From Bradyrhizobium tropiciagri (GTDB lineage Bacteria; Pseudomonadota; Alphaproteobacteria; Rhizobiales; Xanthobacteraceae), in NCBI RefSeq assembly GCF_018130505.1, contig NZ_JAFCKH010000005.1:248001-312000 (forward strand): 64,000 nt of DNA, given 5' to 3'. A model generated the notes under the pieces. It did no database searches, was not told where the DNA came from, and saw only the letters and a program-made list of their open reading frames with translations. The number at the start of each line of letters is the position of its first letter. Position 1 is the stretch's first letter. Below, piece by piece: positions 27,198 to 38,008 of this stretch. Position numbers and translations under genes: made by a program.

Positions 27198-28286
27198 TCA
27201 GCCGCCCAATATCCTGCTGACGATGCGGGCGGCGTAATCGACGGTCGGGATCACCCTTGCGTAGTTCAGCCGCGTCGGCCCGATCACGCCGAGGACGCCG
27301 ACGATCCGGCCCTGGGCATCGCTGTAGGGCGCGACGATGGTCGAGGAACCCGACAGCGAGAACAGCTTGTTCTCCGAGCCGATGAAGATCCGCACACCCT
27401 CGCCCTGTTCGGCACGGCCGAGCAGGTCGATCACGCCGCGCTTGGTCTCGAGATCGTCGAACAGCGACTTGATGCGCTCGAGATCGTCGAGCGCGTGCAG
27501 GTCCTCCAGCAGATTGGCGTGGCCGCGCACGATCAGCTGCCGGGCCTCGCTCTCGCCGCCGGACCAGCTGGCGATGCCGGCCGATATGACCTTTTGCGTG
27601 AGCTGATCGAGCTCGGCGCGGCTTTGCGTCAGCGCCGTCTCGAGCTCGAGCCGCGCTTCCGCCAGTGTCCGGCCGCGGATCCGCGCATTGAGGAAGTTGG
27701 TCGCCTCGGTCAGCACCGAGGAGGGAACGCCCGGGGGCAGCGTCAGCACGCGGTTTTCGACCTGGCCGTCTTCGCCGACCAGCACGACCAGCGCCCGCTC
27801 CGGCTCCAGCCGCACGAACTCGATGTGCTTCAGCCGCGCGTTCGATTTCGGCGTCAGCACCACCGCGGCAGCCCGCGTCAGGCCCGACAGCCGGGTCAGC
27901 GCCTCGCCGAGCGCCGCCTCGACGGTCTGGGCGCGCCCGACCGCGGCGAGCTGGGTCTGGATCGACTGCCGCTCGGCTTCAGTGAGATCGCCGAGCTGCA
28001 TCAGGGCGTCGACGAAGAAGCGCAGGCCGAGCTCGGTCGGCAGCCGGCCCGCCGAGGTATGCGGCGCGTAGATCAGCCCGAGCTGCTCGAGGTCCGACAT
28101 CACATTGCGGACCGAGGCCGGCGACAGCGGTAACGCGATCAGGCGCGAGATGTTGCGCGAGCCGACCGGTTCGCCGGTCGCAAGGTAGCTTTCGACGATT
28201 TGACGAAAAATGTCGCGCGAGCGCTCGTTGAGCTGGGCCAGCCCCGCATAGGGCGTGATCAGGCTAATCGGATCGTGCTGAGCCAA
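27198..28286 (-). CDS. hrcA: Heat-inducible transcription repressor HrcA
   Basis: A 362-residue repressor that binds CIRCE elements upstream of groESL-type operons. The N-terminal winged helix ([20 protein letters not shown], then [28 protein letters not shown]) is diagnostic, and the C-terminal GAF-like domain ends [26 protein letters not shown] chose TTG 28286, which follows GGAGAGGAGTG and gives an N-terminus like other Bradyrhizobium HrcA proteins. The reading frame is open to TTG 28304. No CIRCE element was found in this window, so its targets are elsewhere. Confidence 0.94.
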   Translation of the reverse strand: MAQHDPISLITPYAGLAQLNERSRDIFRQIVESYLATGEPVGSRNISRLIALPLSPASVRNVMSDLEQLGLIYAPHTSAGRLPTELGLRFFVDALMQLGDLTEAERQSIQTQLAAVGRAQTVEAALGEALTRLSGLTRAAAVVLTPKSNARLKHIEFVRLEPERALVVLVGEDGQVENRVLTLPPGVPSSVLTEATNFLNARIRGRTLAEARLELETALTQSRAELDQLTQKVISAGIASWSGGESEARQLIVRGHANLLEDLHALDDLERIKSLFDDLETKRGVIDLLGRAEQGEGVRIFIGSENKLFSLSGSSTIVAPYSDAQGRIVGVLGVIGPTRLNYARVIPTVDYAARIVSRILGG

Positions 28287-28444
28287 CACTCCTCTCCACT
28301 GCAATTGCCCCTAATGTGTCGATCCGGCAGGCCGGTGACAAGCATGCATTCGGTGCCCGGATAGCGGGCCGAAAACCCTTGCCGCTGCCCGTTCCCCCTC
28401 CTACAAGCACGGCCAGCCATCTCGCTGATTTTTGGAGGATTCCC

Positions 28445-29158
28445 ATGCGGCCAAGCCGCCGTGCACCCGATGAACTGCGTCCCGTCACACTGGAACGCGG
28501 CGTCGTCAAATATGCCGAGGGTTCCTGCATGGTGAGATTCGGCGACACCCATGTGCTGGTGACCGCGACGCTGGAGGAACGGCTGCCGCCGTGGCTGAAG
28601 GGCCAAGGCCGCGGCTGGGTCACCGCCGAATACGGCATGCTGCCGCGCGCCACCCTGGAACGCACCCGCCGCGAGGCCTCGGCCGGCAAGCAGGGCGGAC
28701 GTACCGTCGAGATCCAGCGGCTGATCGGCCGTTCGCTGCGCGCGGCGATCGATCTGGAAGCGCTCGGCGAGCGCCAGATCACCATCGATTGCGACGTGAT
28801 CCAGGCCGATGGCGGCACCCGCACGGCCTCGATCACCGGCGCCTGGGTCGCGCTCGCCGACTGCATCACCTGGATGAAGACCCGCAACATGCTGAAGACC
28901 AACGTATTGCGCGACAATGTGGCGGCGATCTCCTGCGGCATCTACCAGGGCACGCCGGTGCTCGATCTCGATTATGCCGAGGACTCCGAGGCCGACACCG
29001 ACGCCAATTTCGTGATGACCGGCGACGGCCGCATCATCGAGGTGCAGGGCACCGCCGAGAAGACGCCGTTCACGCAGGACCAATTCCTGGAGCTGATGGC
29101 GCTGGCGCGCAAAGGTGTCGCGCGTCTGGTCGACTTGCAAAAGATCGCGGTGGCGTAG
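28445..29158 (+). CDS. rph: Ribonuclease PH
   Basis: A 237-residue phosphorolytic 3'-5' exoribonuclease for tRNA 3'-end maturation. The N-terminus [19 protein letters not shown] and the RNase PH signature ([19 protein letters not shown], later [19 protein letters not shown] and [18 protein letters not shown]) are all present. ATG 28445 follows GGAGGATTCCC. It is the first gene of an rph-rdgB-hemW operon, divergent from hrcA. Confidence 0.97.
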   Translation: MRPSRRAPDELRPVTLERGVVKYAEGSCMVRFGDTHVLVTATLEERLPPWLKGQGRGWVTAEYGMLPRATLERTRREASAGKQGGRTVEIQRLIGRSLRAAIDLEALGERQITIDCDVIQADGGTRTASITGAWVALADCITWMKTRNMLKTNVLRDNVAAISCGIYQGTPVLDLDYAEDSEADTDANFVMTGDGRIIEVQGTAEKTPFTQDQFLELMALARKGVARLVDLQKIAVA

Positions 29159-29169
29159 ACACATTGGAC

Positions 29170-29805
29170 ATGCATCGCCGAATCACCGGAAGGCTGATCA
29201 TCGCCACCCATAATCCCGGCAAGCTCGCCGAGATGCGGGAACTGCTGGCGCCGCACGGCGTGGAGGCGGTGTCGGCCGGCGAGCTCGATCTTCCCGAGCC
29301 CGAGGAGACCGGCGAGACCTTTCGCGCCAACGCCGCGATCAAGGCGATCGCGGCCGCCAAGGCCGCGGGATTGCCGGCCTTTGCCGACGATTCCGGCCTC
29401 GTGGTCGATGCGCTCGACGGCGCGCCCGGCATCTATTCGGCGCGCTGGGCCGGCGACAGCAAGGACTTCCTGGCGGCGATGACGCGGATCGAGCGCCTGC
29501 TGCAGGAGCGCGGCGCCACCACCCCCGACAAGCGCAAGGCGCATTTCGTCTCCGCGCTGTGCGTGGCATGGCCGGACGGTCACCTCGAAGAGGTCGAAGC
29601 CAAGGTCGATGGAACCCTGGTGTGGCCGCCGCGCGGCACCGCCGGCTTCGGTTACGATCCAGCCTTCCTGCCCGACGGACACACGCGGACCTTCGGCGAG
29701 ATGACAAGCATCGAGAAGCACGGCCTGCCGCCGCTCGGGCTCGGCCTGTCGCATCGCGCCCGCGCCTTCGTGAAGCTCGCGGAGATCTGCCTTGAGCCGC
29801 GCTGA
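29170..29805 (+). CDS. rdgB: Non-canonical purine NTP pyrophosphatase (RdgB/HAM1)
   Basis: A 211-residue enzyme that removes ITP, dITP and XTP from the nucleotide pool. Characteristic stretches are [14 protein letters not shown] (about residues 9-22), [23 protein letters not shown] and [21 protein letters not shown] lies near the C-terminus. The start ATG 29170 is 11 bp past the rph stop. A TTG six bases upstream is also in frame. It overlaps hemW by 14 bp, so the three genes form one operon. Confidence 0.95.
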   Translation: MHRRITGRLIIATHNPGKLAEMRELLAPHGVEAVSAGELDLPEPEETGETFRANAAIKAIAAAKAAGLPAFADDSGLVVDALDGAPGIYSARWAGDSKDFLAAMTRIERLLQERGATTPDKRKAHFVSALCVAWPDGHLEEVEAKVDGTLVWPPRGTAGFGYDPAFLPDGHTRTFGEMTSIEKHGLPPLGLGLSHRARAFVKLAEICLEPR

Positions 29806-30949
29806 ACGAGAAGCCTTCGGCGTCTACGTGCACTGGCCGTTCTGCCTGTCGAAATGCCCGTATTGCGACTTCAACAGCCATGTGCGGCATGCGCCGATCG
29901 ACGAGGCGCGGTTCGTGCGCGCCTTCACCCGCGAGATCGAGACCACCGCGGCGCGCGTGCCGGGGCGCGAGGTCTCCTCGATCTTCCTCGGCGGCGGCAC
30001 GCCCTCGCTGATGCAGCCGCAGACCGTCGGCGCGGTGCTGGATGCGATCGGCAAGTATTGGTCGGTCGCGCCTGACGTCGAGGTCACGCTCGAGGCCAAT
30101 CCGACCAGCGTCGAGGCGACACGGTTCCGCGGCTATCGCACTGCCGGCGTCAACCGCGTCTCGCTCGGCGTGCAGGCGCTGGACGATGCCTCGCTGAAGG
30201 CGCTCGGGCGGCTGCACACGGCGCGCGAGGCGATGGAGGCGGTTGCGATCGCGCGCGGCGCATTCGACCGCTACTCGTTCGACCTGATCTATGCGCGCCC
30301 CGACCAGACGCCGCAGATGTGGGCCGCTGAGTTGAAGCAGGCGATCTCGGAAGCAGCCGAGCATCTGTCGCTCTATCAGCTCACGATCGAGGAAGGCACG
30401 CCGTTCTTCGGGCTGCACGCCGCCGGCAAGCTGCAGACGCCGGATGAAGCGACCGCGCGCGCACTCTACGACGTGACGCAGGAAGTCTGCGCCCGCGAAG
30501 GCTTGCCCGCGTACGAGATCTCCAACCACGCCCGCGCCGGCGCCGAGTGCCGGCACAATCTGGTCTACTGGCGCGGCCAAGAATATGCCGGCATCGGCCC
30601 GGGCGCGCATGGCCGGCTCGACATCGACGGCGTCAGGCATGCGACCGCGACCGAGCGGCGGCCAGAGGCGTGGCTGCTGAACGTCGAGGAGCGCGGTCAC
30701 GGTGTCGTCACCGATGACAACCTCAACAGCGAGGAGCGCGCCGACGAATTCCTGCTGATGGGGCTGCGGCTCGCCGAGGGCATCGATCCCGCCCGCTATG
30801 CGAAGCTTGCCGGACGCAAGCTTGATCCGCACCGCATCGCCACGCTGCGCGAGGAAGGCGCGATCACGGTCGACGTCGACGGGAGGCTGCGCGTGACCAA
30901 GTCGGGCTTCCCGGTGCTCGACGCCGTGGTGGCGGACCTCGCCGCGTAA
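29792..30949 (+). CDS. hemW: Radical SAM family heme chaperone HemW
   Basis: A 385-residue radical SAM protein formerly annotated as oxygen-independent coproporphyrinogen oxidase. CLSKCPYC carries the three Cys of the 4Fe-4S cluster in the HemW-type C-x3-C-x2-C spacing. Further on are [31 protein letters not shown] and [12 protein letters not shown]. It delivers heme to target proteins and is not expected to oxidise coproporphyrinogen. The start is TTG 29792, inside the end of rdgB (14-bp overlap, shifted frame). Confidence 0.93.
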   Translation: MSRAEREAFGVYVHWPFCLSKCPYCDFNSHVRHAPIDEARFVRAFTREIETTAARVPGREVSSIFLGGGTPSLMQPQTVGAVLDAIGKYWSVAPDVEVTLEANPTSVEATRFRGYRTAGVNRVSLGVQALDDASLKALGRLHTAREAMEAVAIARGAFDRYSFDLIYARPDQTPQMWAAELKQAISEAAEHLSLYQLTIEEGTPFFGLHAAGKLQTPDEATARALYDVTQEVCAREGLPAYEISNHARAGAECRHNLVYWRGQEYAGIGPGAHGRLDIDGVRHATATERRPEAWLLNVEERGHGVVTDDNLNSEERADEFLLMGLRLAEGIDPARYAKLAGRKLDPHRIATLREEGAITVDVDGRLRVTKSGFPVLDAVVADLAA

Positions 30950-31031
30950 ATCGATTGGTAAGCCAACCGGCGGTGAGTTCGCTCTCTGCGTACGGTTCTA
31001 TGGTATCGGTTCTCGTTCGCTTGCGTCCCGC

Positions 31032-32156
31032 ATGCACCGAGTGACGATCATGAACGACCGGCCCGTCATCCCACCGATCCATGATCCCGCGCTTGACCGC
31101 CGCGTCAAGGACGCCGGCGCAAGCAAGACCGTCTATGCGCTGGTCACGCCCGAGACCGAAGCGGCCAAGCACGCCATTCTCGGCAACGCGATCAACGGGC
31201 CGGACGCCGCGCGCCGCCATCATCTCGAGCAATTCCGCGACGCCTGGACCGGCAAGCAGTTCGCCTCGCATGAGGCGTTCATCGAACGCTGGACCGCGTG
31301 GGCCGCACCTGTCATCGCGATCGACACGGTCGGCTATCGATGGCGCTACCCGACTGCCGGCGGCAGCGAAGCGCTGTTTCACGTCATCGCCGCCTACGGC
31401 AATCGCGCGCGCAGCGAGACATTCGAACCTGAAGTCCATGTCTTCGCCGGCGAGTATGAAGGCTACAAGGCCTATGCCGAAGCCTGCGGCATCGCCGTGA
31501 TCGAGCACGCGCGCGCCGACTGGCAGGCGGTTGGCCGCGCGCTGCCTGCGAACGCGCTGTTCTGCCTGAGCCAGCCGTCGGCGATCGACGGTAATGTCTG
31601 GCCGCACGCTAACGATTTCCTCGCCCTGCTCGCGGCAGCAAGCGAGCGGCCGCGCATGCTGCTCGACGTCACCTATGTCGGCTCCATCGCCGAGCCCCCG
31701 CCCGCGCGCATCGCGGCCAACAGTCCGGCCGTGCTGGCGCTCGCCTTCAGCCTGTCAAAACCGTTCGGCGTCTATTACGACCGCATCGGCGGGCTGTTGT
31801 GCCGCAAGGCGATGCCGACGCTGTTCGGCAATCAATGGTTCAAGAACCTGACCTCGCTGCAGCTCGGCACGGCGCTGCTCGAACGCCACGACGTGTTCGA
31901 TCTGCCGCGGCGCTACAGGCCTATCCAACGCGAGGCCGCGATGCAGATCGGCCGCCGCCTCGGTCTCGCACTGGTGCCGAGCGACGTCAGCGTGCTGGCA
32001 CTGGCGAAGCAAGATGCGACGACCGATCGTGACCTCGCCGACTTCCTGCGCCGGCCGGCCGGCGACACCGATGCCCCGCTGCGGCTGTGCCTGACGCCGG
32101 CGATGGCCGAAATGATCGGGACCGCCGGACCGATCGCGGCAACGGGAGACGCTTGA
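31032..32156 (+). CDS. PLP-dependent enzyme, fold type I, of unknown substrate
   Basis: A 374-residue aminotransferase-like protein. The probable Schiff-base lysine is K243 in FSLSKPFGVYYDRIGG, with D212 in MLLDVTYVG as the pyridine-nitrogen partner. PTAGGSEALFHVIAAYG (about 107-123) forms the phosphate-binding region, and CLSQPSAIDGNVW takes the place of the usual NPxNPTG loop. I cannot assign it to a named aminotransferase. The start could be ATG 31032 or ATG 31050. The next gene begins directly after its TGA, so the two are probably translationally coupled and act on the same pathway. Confidence 0.8.
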   Translation: MHRVTIMNDRPVIPPIHDPALDRRVKDAGASKTVYALVTPETEAAKHAILGNAINGPDAARRHHLEQFRDAWTGKQFASHEAFIERWTAWAAPVIAIDTVGYRWRYPTAGGSEALFHVIAAYGNRARSETFEPEVHVFAGEYEGYKAYAEACGIAVIEHARADWQAVGRALPANALFCLSQPSAIDGNVWPHANDFLALLAAASERPRMLLDVTYVGSIAEPPPARIAANSPAVLALAFSLSKPFGVYYDRIGGLLCRKAMPTLFGNQWFKNLTSLQLGTALLERHDVFDLPRRYRPIQREAAMQIGRRLGLALVPSDVSVLALAKQDATTDRDLADFLRRPAGDTDAPLRLCLTPAMAEMIGTAGPIAATGDA

Positions 32157-33002
32157 TTGAAGAACCCGGTTATCCTGACCAGCGCGCAGGACGTTCATCG
32201 CCACGTGCTCGGCCTCTGGCGCAGCGCCCCGATCCGCGCCTCGCATGCCGATGGCGGCTTCATTCACGACATCGTCGAGCAGTTCGCCGGCCTGCCGCGG
32301 CTGTTTTGCGACAGCACCGACGACCGGCTCGAACGCGCGCATTTCTGCTCGTGGTGGGGCGTCACGATGAACCGGACCTATGACAATCCGGCGATCGAGG
32401 ACCTCTACCGCCTGCACGAGATGTTCCACGCGGCCTTCATGCCGTATTTCCCGGGCATTGGCTTCGACGCCTTCCATCGCAAGATGGAGGACAACGAGCT
32501 GAAGGCCAGCGTGTGCTCGGAGATCCGCGTCTATTTCGAGCTGCCGCATCTGCGCGAGATCGCCTTCCCGCATCCGATCTACGCCGACCGTTACCTTGAT
32601 GATCCCGCGATGCAGACACTGTGGCGCAAGAACAAGCCGGTTGCGATCGAGACGCTGCAGGAAGCCCGGCGCGACGTGATGTTCTCGAAGCCCGAGCACG
32701 AGATGGACCTGACCGAGCGCTGGATTCGGCGCTTCGCCCTGCAGAACCGGCAATGGTCGACCTGCTGGTACGATCGCTATCCCGAGATCGAGCGCCACAT
32801 GTTCGATTTCCAGATTCGCGCGCTGCAAGGCGATCGCTCCGACGCCATCAAGGAACACGCCGAATGGATCGAGGCGCAGGCCCTGCAGGATGGCGACGAC
32901 CACATCCCGTGGCGTCAGGAAGCCGCGCTGTTCGCCAACATTTACTGGAGCAACCGGCGCCGCTACGAGGCCGAGTTCGCCTCGGCAACGAAGGCTGAAT
33001 AG
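32157..33002 (+). CDS. Unknown protein with an HEMFH (HExxH-like) motif, coupled to the PLP enzyme
   Basis: A 281-residue, soluble, Trp/His/Glu-rich protein with no signal peptide. The most striking element is LHEMFHAAF (H87-E88-x-x-H91), matching the HExxH zinc-metallopeptidase core, with nearby acidic residues at E114, E122 and E128 that could supply a third ligand. HExxH can occur by chance, and the order of downstream acidic residues could equally fit a diiron protein. I know no family for it. It starts at TTG 32157 with no gap after the PLP gene and abuts the convergent lipoprotein gene stop to stop. Confidence 0.72.
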   Translation: MKNPVILTSAQDVHRHVLGLWRSAPIRASHADGGFIHDIVEQFAGLPRLFCDSTDDRLERAHFCSWWGVTMNRTYDNPAIEDLYRLHEMFHAAFMPYFPGIGFDAFHRKMEDNELKASVCSEIRVYFELPHLREIAFPHPIYADRYLDDPAMQTLWRKNKPVAIETLQEARRDVMFSKPEHEMDLTERWIRRFALQNRQWSTCWYDRYPEIERHMFDFQIRALQGDRSDAIKEHAEWIEAQALQDGDDHIPWRQEAALFANIYWSNRRRYEAEFASATKAE

Positions 33003-34214
33003 CTACGCGCCAAAGCTCTTCGGCGAGCCGGCCACCGCGGTGGCGCCGCCGGTCGCTACCTTCATCACCGCGAGCCCGCGCTCGTTGGTGCCGTCGGCGC
33101 GGAAGCGGAACAGGCCGTCGATGCCGGCAAAGCCGGATGGATTGGTCAGCGTCTCCGCCGTGAAGCGTTGCGCGCCTTGCGTGCGCGCCAGCGCCGCCAT
33201 CAGCGCGACCGCATCATAGGCGAGCGTTGCGGTACGCACCGGCTCGCCGCCGAACTTGGTGCGGTAGCGGCCGGCGAAAGCGCGGAAGCCGGCCGGATCG
33301 GGCGCCGCATAGAGGCCGCCCTGCAGAACCGGGCTCGCGAGCACGCGCGGATTGTCCCACAGCCCGGTGCCGAGCAGCTGGATGTTGCGCAAATTGGAGC
33401 CGGCGGCGGTCAGCGCATCCGCGGTCGCCACCACCGAATCGCCGTCATCGGCCAACAGCAGCGCGTCGGCCTGGCCGAGCGCCTGCGCCACCGTGCGCGC
33501 GGGCGTCGCGCGATCGGCGCCGTATTTCTCGAACGCGACGATGCGGCCGTTCTTGCGGCCGACTGCCTGCTTGAACGCGGCCTCGACCACGTTGCCATAG
33601 GCATTGTCAGGCACCAGCGCCGCGAACGAGCGCTTTCCGATGCTCGACGAGTAATCGACGATCCGGTTGATGTCGGATTCCGGCAGGAAGCTCAGCAGAT
33701 AGACCCCGCGTCCGGCGACGCTGGAATCGGTGGAGAACGCGATCACCGAGGTTCCGCGCGGCCGCGTCAGTTGCGCGGCAGCCGGCACCGAGCCGGCGAA
33801 CAACGGCCCGAGGATGATTTCCGCGCCTTCGGCCAGCGCCTGCTGGGTTCCCTGCCCGGCACCCTGCGCGCTGCCGCTGTCGTCCTTGATCAGGAGCTGG
33901 ATGTTCGGGTTCTGGAACTCGGCCAGCGCCATTTCGGCGGCGTTGCGCATCGACTGCGCGGCGAGGCCGGCGTTGCCGGCCGCCGACAGCGGCAGGATCA
34001 GCCCGACCTTGACCTGTCCGGTGCCGACCGATTGCGGCTGCTGCTGCGGACCGGCGGGTCCCGCCTCCTTTTCACCGAACGGGCTGGAAAACTGGCTCAG
34101 GCTCTGCTGGACGCCGGAGCACGCCGACAGCAGCGGCGCGCCCACGATCAAGCCGAGCGCGGTCCGCCGGGTGGTGCCCGACGTTAGGGGCTTGCGATGA
34201 TGCGGGCCTTCCAT
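33003..34214 (-). CDS. Penicillin-binding protein activator, LpoA-like lipoprotein
   Basis: A 403-residue lipoprotein from ATG 34214. It carries a Tat-like TTRRTALGLIVGAP leader ending in lipobox LLSAC (Cys32), followed by a Gln/Pro-rich linker and a periplasmic-binding-protein-like domain (VKVGLILPLSAAGNAGLAAQ, then ALAEGAEIILGPLFAGSV and VIAFSTDSSVAG). The domain resembles branched-chain amino acid ABC receptors. The divergent neighbours rsmI-yraN match the lpoA-rsmI-yraN context, so a cell-wall role is preferred. An ABC-type binding role cannot be excluded. Confidence 0.78.
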   Translation of the reverse strand: MEGPHHRKPLTSGTTRRTALGLIVGAPLLSACSGVQQSLSQFSSPFGEKEAGPAGPQQQPQSVGTGQVKVGLILPLSAAGNAGLAAQSMRNAAEMALAEFQNPNIQLLIKDDSGSAQGAGQGTQQALAEGAEIILGPLFAGSVPAAAQLTRPRGTSVIAFSTDSSVAGRGVYLLSFLPESDINRIVDYSSSIGKRSFAALVPDNAYGNVVEAAFKQAVGRKNGRIVAFEKYGADRATPARTVAQALGQADALLLADDGDSVVATADALTAAGSNLRNIQLLGTGLWDNPRVLASPVLQGGLYAAPDPAGFRAFAGRYRTKFGGEPVRTATLAYDAVALMAALARTQGAQRFTAETLTNPSGFAGIDGLFRFRADGTNERGLAVMKVATGGATAVAGSPKSFGA

Positions 34215-34432
34215 CGTCTCTCTTCTCGTGACCGACCGTGATCGGCCAGGATTCCATTCCGGCCTGATCAGGCGGGTGGATTTGGGCATATTGTCGGCGA
34301 ATAGTTAACCAAAACAAAAGGATTATGGCCACGCGGCGCCCGTCGCCGGGCTGACATTTCCACTGCCGGCAATCCCGTACCGACCCATTTGCCGGTGTGG
34401 CGCTGGCACTGCCGTCCCTCTAGATTGGCATC

Positions 34433-35372
<940 letters not shown>

Positions 35373-35386
<14 letters not shown>

Positions 35387-35756
35387 CAGCGCCTCTCCGG
35401 AACGGGTCGCCGCCTTCCGCACCGGCATCTCGGCCGAGAGCCGCGCCGCAGCGCTCTTGATCGCCAAGGGCTATCGCATCCTCGCCAAGCGCTTCCGCAC
35501 GCCCTATGGCGAGATCGATCTGGTGGCGCGCCGGCGCAATCTGGTCGTCTTCGTCGAGGTCAAGGCGCGCGCCAGCCTCGATGACGCCGCCTATGCGGTG
35601 ACGCCGCGCCAGCAGCAGCGCATCATCAATGCCGCGCAGGCCTGGCTGATGGCGCATCCCGAACATGCGGAATTTGATCTCAGATTCGATGCCGTGCTGA
35701 TTGCGCCGAAGAGCCTGCCGCGCCATCTGTTAGCGGCATTCGACGCAAGCCCTTAG
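35373..35756 (+). CDS. UPF0102 family endonuclease-fold protein (YraN)
   Basis: A 127-residue protein with the restriction-nuclease-like fold of the YraN/UPF0102 family. The diagnostic segments are [23 protein letters not shown] and [11 protein letters not shown], which together give the E-x-D and E-x-K nuclease motif pattern. Its cellular substrate is not established. It overlaps rsmI by 14 bp and is followed by gshB, a conserved order in alphaproteobacteria. Confidence 0.92.
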
Positions 35757-35802
35757 TACTTCAGATCTCAAAACGACCTCCAGACCTCGCGGGACACGCC
35801 TC

Positions 35803-36750
35803 ATGAAACTGAAAATCGCCGTCCAGATGGACCCGATCGCGCGCATCAACATCCGCGGCGATTCCACCTTTGCGCTGCTGCTCGAGGCGCAGAAGCGCGG
35901 CCACGGCATTTCCTATTACACGCCCGACAAGCTGTCGCTGGTCGGCGAGGATCTGGTGGCGCCGGTGCAGCTGCTGACCGTGCGCGACGAGCCCGGAAAT
36001 CACTTCACCTTGGGCGAGCCGAAGCGCGAGGCGCTCAACGGCTATGACGTCGTGCTGCTACGGCAGGACCCGCCGTTCGACCTCGCCTACATCACCTCGA
36101 CCCATTTCCTCGAGCGCATCCATCCGAAGACGCTGGTGGTGAACAATCCGGCCAGCGTGCGCAACGCGCCGGAAAAGCTGTTCGTGATGAACTTCCCGCA
36201 TCTGATGCCGCCGACGCTCATCTCACGCGACCTCGACGAGATCAACGCGTTCCGCGATCAGCACGGCGCCGTCGTCATGAAGCCGCTGCACGGCCATGGC
36301 GGCGCCGCGGTGTTCCGCGTGATGCCGCAGGACATGAATTTCGGCTCGCTGTTCGACATGTTCTCGGTCACCTTCAAGGAGCCGTGGGTGATCCAGCGCT
36401 TCCTCCCCGAGGTCAAGCACGGCGACAAGCGCATCATCCTGGTCGACGGTGAATTCGCCGGCGCGGTCAACCGCGTGCCGGCCGCGGACGATTTGCGCTC
36501 CAACATGGTGCGCGGCGGCGCCGCCGCGGCGACCGAGCTGTCGGAGCGCGAGCGTGAAATCTGCGCCACGGTCGGCCCTGCGCTGCGCGAGCGCGGCCTG
36601 TTGTTCGTCGGCATCGACGTGATCGACGGCAACCTCACCGAGATCAACGTGACGTCGCCGACCGGCATCCGCGCGATCCAGCGACTCAACGGCCCCGATG
36701 TCGCGGCGAAGGTCTGGGATGTGATCGAGGCGAAGCGCGCCGCGAAATAG
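35803..36750 (+). CDS. gshB: Glutathione synthetase
   Basis: A 315-residue ATP-grasp ligase that joins glycine to gamma-glutamylcysteine. The N-terminal [26 protein letters not shown] is diagnostic. [17 protein letters not shown] is the ATP-binding loop, and the substrate- and Mg-binding region ends [26 protein letters not shown]. The length is standard. It is the last gene of the rsmI-yraN-gshB cluster, and no gshA is in the window. Confidence 0.96.
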   Translation: MKLKIAVQMDPIARINIRGDSTFALLLEAQKRGHGISYYTPDKLSLVGEDLVAPVQLLTVRDEPGNHFTLGEPKREALNGYDVVLLRQDPPFDLAYITSTHFLERIHPKTLVVNNPASVRNAPEKLFVMNFPHLMPPTLISRDLDEINAFRDQHGAVVMKPLHGHGGAAVFRVMPQDMNFGSLFDMFSVTFKEPWVIQRFLPEVKHGDKRIILVDGEFAGAVNRVPAADDLRSNMVRGGAAAATELSEREREICATVGPALRERGLLFVGIDVIDGNLTEINVTSPTGIRAIQRLNGPDVAAKVWDVIEAKRAAK

Positions 36751-36929
36751 CCTCTGGTTGCGGCGCATATAGCGGTTGCATCCTAGATAGATTTCAATCT
36801 GCTGCGTTCTTCTTATTCTTCTTGCCAGCTTGCGCGGGCGAGCGCAGCATTCCGTTGCCTGCGTCAGGCCAAGCGGCGGGCTGCCGGAGGCAACACGAAA
36901 AATCTCATAAAGAAAGTGGAGGAAGACGT

Positions 36930-37901
36930 ATGACGCTCAATGTCTCACGACGATCCCTGCTCGCACTCGGTGCCGGTCTCGGCGCCAGCACCGTGCTCGG
37001 CGGCACCGCCGTGGCCCGCGCTCCAAAGCTCGGCACGCAGACGCCCTACTGGCACCGCTTCATGCTCGGCACCGCCGAGGTCACCGTGGTGTCCGATGGC
37101 CCGCTGCCGCTCGGCGATCCCTCCGGGACCTTCACCGGCGTGCCGAAGGAGGAGGTCAAGAAGATGCTGGCCGACAACTTCCTCAACCCGGACAATGTCG
37201 TGCTCGAGCAGAACTCGCCGATCGTCAACACCGGCGACAAGCTGATCCTGTTCGACACCGGCATGGGCACCTCGCAGGCGTTCGGCCCGACCACCGGCCG
37301 GCAGCAGAAGAGCATGCAGGAAGCCGGCATCAAGCCGGAGGACATCGACGCGGTGGTGCTGTCGCACGCCCATATCGACCACATCGGCGGCATCGTCGAT
37401 AACAACAACAAGCCGCTGTTCCCCAACGCGCAGTACTACATCGCGCAAAGCGACTTCGAGTTCTGGACCGACGAAGGCAAGATGGGCAGCCCGCTGAAGG
37501 ACTTCATCGTGCACGCCCGCAAGAACCTGCTGCCGGTGCGCGACCGGCTGGTGTTCTTCAAGGACGGCCAGGAATTCCTGCCCGGCGTGCAGGCGATCGC
37601 GGCGCCCGGCCACACCGTCGGCCACACCATCTTCATGGTGAGCTCGGGTGGAAAATCCTTCGCTTTCCTCGGCGACCTCTCGCATCACGCGGTGCTGCTG
37701 CTCGAGCGTCCCCGAATGGAATTCTCCTACGACACCGATCCGAAGCAGGCGGCGGCGTCGCGGGTGAAGCTGCTGGAGATGCTGGCGGCCAACAAGACGG
37801 CGGTGATGTCCTATCACTTCGCCTGGCCCGGCTACGGCCACGTCGCCAAGGCCGGCGAGGGCTTCCACTATTATCCCGAGCCGATGCAGATGACGCTGTA
37901 A
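36930..37901 (+). CDS. Tat-exported metallo-beta-lactamase-fold hydrolase
   Basis: A 323-residue protein with a Tat signal (NVSRRSLLALGAGLGAST) and the binuclear zinc motif SHAHIDHIGG (H-x-H-x-D-H), followed by a second His in PGHTVGHT. TPYWHRFMLGTAEVTVVSDGPLPL and NSPIVNTGDKLILFDTGMG resemble the methyl parathion hydrolase/lactonase branch of the fold. It is a periplasmic hydrolase, but the natural substrate is unknown. ATG 36930 follows GTGGAGGAAGACGT. The reading frame extends upstream to 36822 but the Tat signal marks this start. Confidence 0.87.
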   Translation: MTLNVSRRSLLALGAGLGASTVLGGTAVARAPKLGTQTPYWHRFMLGTAEVTVVSDGPLPLGDPSGTFTGVPKEEVKKMLADNFLNPDNVVLEQNSPIVNTGDKLILFDTGMGTSQAFGPTTGRQQKSMQEAGIKPEDIDAVVLSHAHIDHIGGIVDNNNKPLFPNAQYYIAQSDFEFWTDEGKMGSPLKDFIVHARKNLLPVRDRLVFFKDGQEFLPGVQAIAAPGHTVGHTIFMVSSGGKSFAFLGDLSHHAVLLLERPRMEFSYDTDPKQAAASRVKLLEMLAANKTAVMSYHFAWPGYGHVAKAGEGFHYYPEPMQMTL

Positions 37902-37912
37902 GGCGGATCCCT

Positions 37913-37940
37913 TTCGAGAGCGGCGCAGGTCGCTCTCGAA
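37913..37940 (+). terminator. Terminator-like hairpin after the MBL gene
   Basis: TTCGAGAGCG and CGCTCTCGAA form a perfect 10-bp stem with an 8-nt loop, 11 bp after the stop codon. The following sequence is TGTTCCTGTAATG, so the T-run is weak. Confidence 0.55.
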
Positions 37941-38008
37941 TGTTCCTGTAATGTTCTTGCGCAGAGCGCCCCGTTCCGCTACCTTGGGTGGCGGAAGACA
38001 GGGGTAGC

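Noticed and set aside
28287-28444. CIRCE element controlled by HrcA
   Set aside because: No TTAGCACTC-N9-GAGTGCTAA-like repeat was found between hrcA and rph, nor next to dnaK or grpE. The targets must be elsewhere.
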